Source of the DNA: Actinomyces lilanjuaniae
GTDB lineage: Bacteria; Actinomycetota; Actinomycetes; Actinomycetales; Actinomycetaceae
NCBI RefSeq assembly: GCF_003606385.1
Contig: NZ_CP032514.1
Span: forward strand, 1,550,001-1,614,000
DNA: 64,000 bases
Direction of reading: 5' to 3'
Below the pieces are notes generated by a model. It was given only the letters and a program-made list of their open reading frames with translations, did no database searches and was not told the DNA's origin. Below, piece by piece: positions 60,761 to 64,000 of this stretch. Every line of letters begins with the position of its first letter. Positions within the stretch are counted from its first letter, which is position 1. The position numbers and the translations under genes are program-made.

Positions 60761-63646
60761 ATGTCTACTTCCCCAGCCAGCCACCCTGGTTCCCCTGCTA
60801 CCACGTCCCCTCTGAGGACGTTGTCCCCCAGCGCCCGCTCCCTGTGGGCCAAGTCCGGGGACGAGACCGGGTGGCTCTGCCTGCCCCAGCACATGCTCGA
60901 CTCGGCAGGCGTGGCCACCCGCCTGTGGGACCGCTGGGTCTCCTCCGCCCTACAAGACTCCTGCGCCCGGGCCTGTGGCCTGAGCACCAGGGACGCAGGC
61001 ACCCTGATCTCCTGGCTCGCTGGCGCCCACGACATCGGCAAGGCGTGCAGAAAGTTCCAGAACCAGCTGGACAGCAGCCCGGAATATGCTGCCTTCGCCC
61101 AGCGGGTCCGTGAGGCGGGTCTGGATCCGCAGCCCTCTACTCTGGAGGAGTCCTCTCCGCTACCCCACTCCGTGGCCAGCCAGGTCATCCTTGACGGGTG
61201 GCTTGCTACACGGGGGCTGAACAAGAGAGTGGCACGGTCACTGTCCGCAGTGGCGGGGTGCCACCACGGGGTACCGCCGGGCTCCCACCTGGAGAAGACG
61301 GCCAGCGCGGTGCTCGACTCCTACGGCGAGTCCTGGCGCCAGGTGTGGGACGAGCTGCTGGCCTTCATCACCGAGTACACGCAGGCGGGGCCGGTCCTGG
61401 AGCGCCTGAACCGGCCCGTACCGGTTGCGGGACAGATGCTGGCGACCGGACTGGTCATCATGAGCGACTGGATCGCCTCCGACGCGGAGAACTTCCCTAT
61501 GGAGGTCATCCCTGACCAGGAGTTGCGTGTGGAGCAAGGCTGTGCGGCAGTGGACCTCACCGCACCCTGGGAGCCGGAGCCACCAGACCTGAGCGACCTG
61601 GACGCCTTCCTGCGGCACCGATTCTCCTGGCCCGAGGACGCCTCGGCCCGTCCGTGCCAGCGGGTGGTCGCTCAGGCCTGCCAGGAGGCCGAGGGTCCGA
61701 CACTGCTGATCCTGGAGGCGCCCACCGGCGAGGGCAAGACGGAGGCTGCGCTACTGGCCGCAGAGGTCCTGGGGTCCTCAGGCGCCCCGACTGGCGGCGT
61801 GCTGCTGGCCGCCCCGACCATGTCCACCTCGGACTCCCTGTTCCGCCGCACCCGGGAGTGGGCAGCCAGCTCCTCAGAGGACCTGGGGGAGGTGCTGTCC
61901 ATGTTCCTGGGCCACTCCAGGAACGCGCTCAACGAGGACTACCAGCGCCTGCGCGCCGCCCAGGTCTACGACGAGACCGCCGACCACCATGAGGATACCG
62001 ACCGCGGCCAGGTGGTGGCATCACAGTGGATGTCGGGACGCAAGAAGGGAGTCCTGTCCACAGTGGTGGTCTCCACCGTGGACCAGGTCCTGTTCATGGC
62101 CCTGCAGGCCAAGCACGCGATGCTGCGCCACCTGGGCCTGGCAGGAAAGGTTGTGGTCATCGACGAGGTGCACGCCTACGACGCCTACATGAACGTCTAC
62201 CTGGCACGGGCCATCGAGTGGCTGGCAGAGTACGGCACCTCGGTGGTCCTGCTCTCCGCGACCCTGCCGGTGCAGATCAAGCGGACCCTGATGGAGGCCT
62301 ACGCGCGCGGCCTGCACGCCCAGCGGCCGCTGGGGGAGCTCTCCAGCGCCTACCCACTGGTGACGGCGCTCAGTCGGCAGGGCTCACGGGAGCTGGAAGT
62401 ACCGCCACGGCCTGCGGACATCGACGCTGCCGTGTCCACCATCGCCGACGACGTAGCCACCCTGGTGAGCAGGGTCCTGGAGAGCACTGAGAAGGGCGGA
62501 TGCGTCCTGGTGCTGTGCAACACGGTAGCCCGTGCGCAGGACGCCTACACAGCCCTGCGCACGGAGATGGGCGAGGACGTCAGGCTGCTGCACGCACGCT
62601 TCGTCGCCGGGGACAGAGTGAGCCTGGAGAAGGAGCTGGTGGCTGAGATGGGACCTCGCGCCCACCATGGCTCAGGCCGACCAGCCCGCCGGGTGGTGGT
62701 AGCAACCCAGGTTGCCGAGCAGTCCTTGGATATCGACGTCGACCTGCTCATCACCGATATCGCGCCGATGGACCTCATCCTTCAGCGCCTGGGGCGCCTG
62801 CACCGGCATGCACGCCCTGAGGGGACAGGCCAGAGGGGCTGCGCCACCCCGGATGATCCTGCGGGGCCTGGTGGGAGCCGACCCGCAGACCGACGCTGCC
62901 ACGCCGCTTAGCGGCTCCGAGGAACTCTTCGACCCTCATCGACAGCTGTCTACGACGAGGCGCTTCTCCTGGCCACCTACGCCACTCTGCTGGAGGGCCC
63001 CTGGGCGGCGGTGTCCTGACCCGCCCTGACGACGTCCCCCACCTGGTGCAGACCACCTACTCCCCCGCTCCCCCGATCCCTGCCGCGTGGGAGAAGGTAT
63101 GGCAGGAGGCCGTGGTGGCGCGGGGCGGGACCGAGACCGTTCCGAGTCCCGAGCCTCCACCTTTGTCTTCCCCCGGCAGGCAGCGCGAGGCGACTCAGTG
63201 ACCTCTTTACCGCCCAGGACCGGGACATCGCGGACTCAGCCCGCTCGGAGGCCTCGGGACTGGCCCAGGTGCGCGACTCCGACCCGACGATCGAGGCCGT
63301 CGTCATCGTTGACCGCCCGGGAGGCTACACGCCCCTACCGTGGCTGGTACGCGGTGGTGCGACGCGGACCCTGGTTGACGACCAGGATCCAGGGTGGACC
63401 ACGGCTCGTGTGCTGGCGCGCTCAACGGTTCGCCTGCCCAGGTCACTGTGCCTGGGGCGAACTTTTGACACCACGATCGACGCCCTGGAGCGAGCCACAC
63501 CCATCGGCTGGGCTGCTAACGGTCTGCTGCGCGGGCTGGTGGCGCTGCGGCTCGACAGCGAGCTGACCTGTGAGGTCTCGGAGCGCCGCCTGCGCTATGA
63601 GCGCGAGCTCGGCCTCCAGGAGACCCAAGAGCAAAGAGGAACTTGA
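60761..63646 (+). CDS. cas3: CRISPR-associated helicase/nuclease Cas3 (type I-E), six frameshifts
   Basis: DNA-degrading effector of type I interference. The HD nuclease domain comes first (GAHDIGKACRKFQ, then AGCHHGVPPG), followed by an SF2 helicase: motif I APTGEGKTEAAL, motif II IDEVHAYD, motif III LSATLP, motif VI QRLGRLHRH. The first two thirds are intact. From about 62820 the conserved sequence passes through frames near 62825, 62855, 62937, 63003, 63125 and 63190, every step a one-base loss. Correction gives 963 residues. ATG 60761 follows AAGGA; upstream frame to 60659 is not family-like. The 3' clustering of errors is notable. Confidence 0.88.
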
Positions 63647-63719
63647 GCAGGGACACATGTCACTGGTGCATGTTACGCTCGACACTCAGTGACTACATCT
63701 TTCACATCCAGGAGACGCT

Positions 63720-64000
63720 GTGTCCTCCTCTTCCTTCTTCTCACTCCTGTCCCAGCCCTGGATCCGCTGCGACATGCCCGACGGCTCTTCCCAGGAGCTG
63801 TCCCTGCGAGAACTGTTCGACGGCGAGCACCCCGCCCTGCGCGTGCGCGGGGACTCCCCCACCCAGGACTACGCGGTCCTGCGCCTGGTCTTGGCGATCA
63901 CCTGGCGCGCCCACCGCACGGACGAGGTCCTGGCCGACGTTCACGACCCCTACCGCTTCGACGACTGGTGGGAGGAGACCTTCGCCCAGGCGCGCTCGGG
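63720..64000 (+). CDS. cse1: Cascade large subunit Cse1/Cas8e, 5' part only
   Basis: First 93 residues of the type I-E Cascade subunit that recognises the PAM. FFSLLSQPWIRC is the typical start, followed by SLRELFDGEH and the DYAVLRLVLAITWRAH helix. GTG 63720 follows AGGAG by six bases and lies 73 bp after the cas3 stop. The gene runs off the window; cse2, cas7, cas5, cas6e, cas1 and cas2 and the array would be expected beyond. Confidence 0.85.
   Translation, partial: MSSSSFFSLLSQPWIRCDMPDGSSQELSLRELFDGEHPALRVRGDSPTQDYAVLRLVLAITWRAHRTDEVLADVHDPYRFDDWWEETFAQARS

Overview
The window is very GC-rich DNA from a high-GC Gram-positive bacterium, most probably an Actinomyces or close relative (Actinomycetaceae). 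Support for this: WhiA in a rapZ-yvcK-whiA block, Zwf partnered by OpcA, a GarA-type FHA protein beside two MerR regulators, a fused Cmk-Der protein, sugar PTS systems with EIIBCA fusions, a sortase-type surface protein and an anaerobe-style C4-dicarboxylate carrier. It reads as chromosomal backbone with carbohydrate-uptake and accessory islands. No phage, transposase or plasmid gene was found.

Layout. 0-2.8 kb: a gene-free 0.9 kb stretch and an HrtAB-like ABC exporter. 2.9-8.1 kb: sucrose locus (LacI-type ScrR, PTS transporter ScrA, GH32 ScrB). 8.1-12.5 kb: phosphate transporter with a small membrane partner, an Hsp70-like protein and an aldo/keto reductase. 12.5-14.7 kb: GarA, FtsR-like MerR and a second MerR. 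14.9-21.3 kb: oxidative pentose-phosphate genes (gnd facing away from zwf-opcA-pgl) ending in a secreted HNH nuclease. 21.4-31 kb: S4 protein, Cof phosphatase, repeat-rich surface protein, plant-type glutamate-cysteine ligase, Dcu transporter, DUF218 protein, tRNA-Pro, rhodanese and pgi. 31-39.5 kb: leftward run xerD, parA, scpA, scpB, rluB, tyrA, cmk-der. 39.3-46.4 kb: secG, tpiA, pgk, gap, whiA, yvcK, rapZ. 46.7-51.4 kb: beta-glucoside operon (licT, bglF, GH1) with a clear RAT antiterminator, inserted between rapZ and uvrC. 51.4-53.7 kb: uvrC. 53.8-60 kb: a rightward accessory group: LysR, Zn-alcohol dehydrogenase, stand-alone NRPS-type adenylation enzyme, GNAT, esterase, HAD phosphatase. 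60.1-60.6 kb: four tRNA genes. 60.8-64 kb: start of a type I-E CRISPR-Cas operon (cas3, cse1), cut by the window end; no CRISPR array is visible.

Sequence quality. Eleven genes are broken by frameshifts. I infer 27 events by following conserved protein sequence between frames. Every one behaves as a single-base deletion, and many fall in G or C runs. Several hit core enzymes (pgk, tpiA, pgi, cmk-der, uvrC). This pattern fits a long-read assembly with homopolymer undercalls better than gene decay, so these genes are given full extents and listed as coding.

The best candidate for something undescribed is the 56.1-59.0 kb group: an intact adenylation enzyme with no carrier or condensation domain. 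Its specificity pocket contains two acidic residues, and it sits beside an acetyltransferase and a siderophore-esterase-like hydrolase behind a promoter carrying a perfect palindrome.
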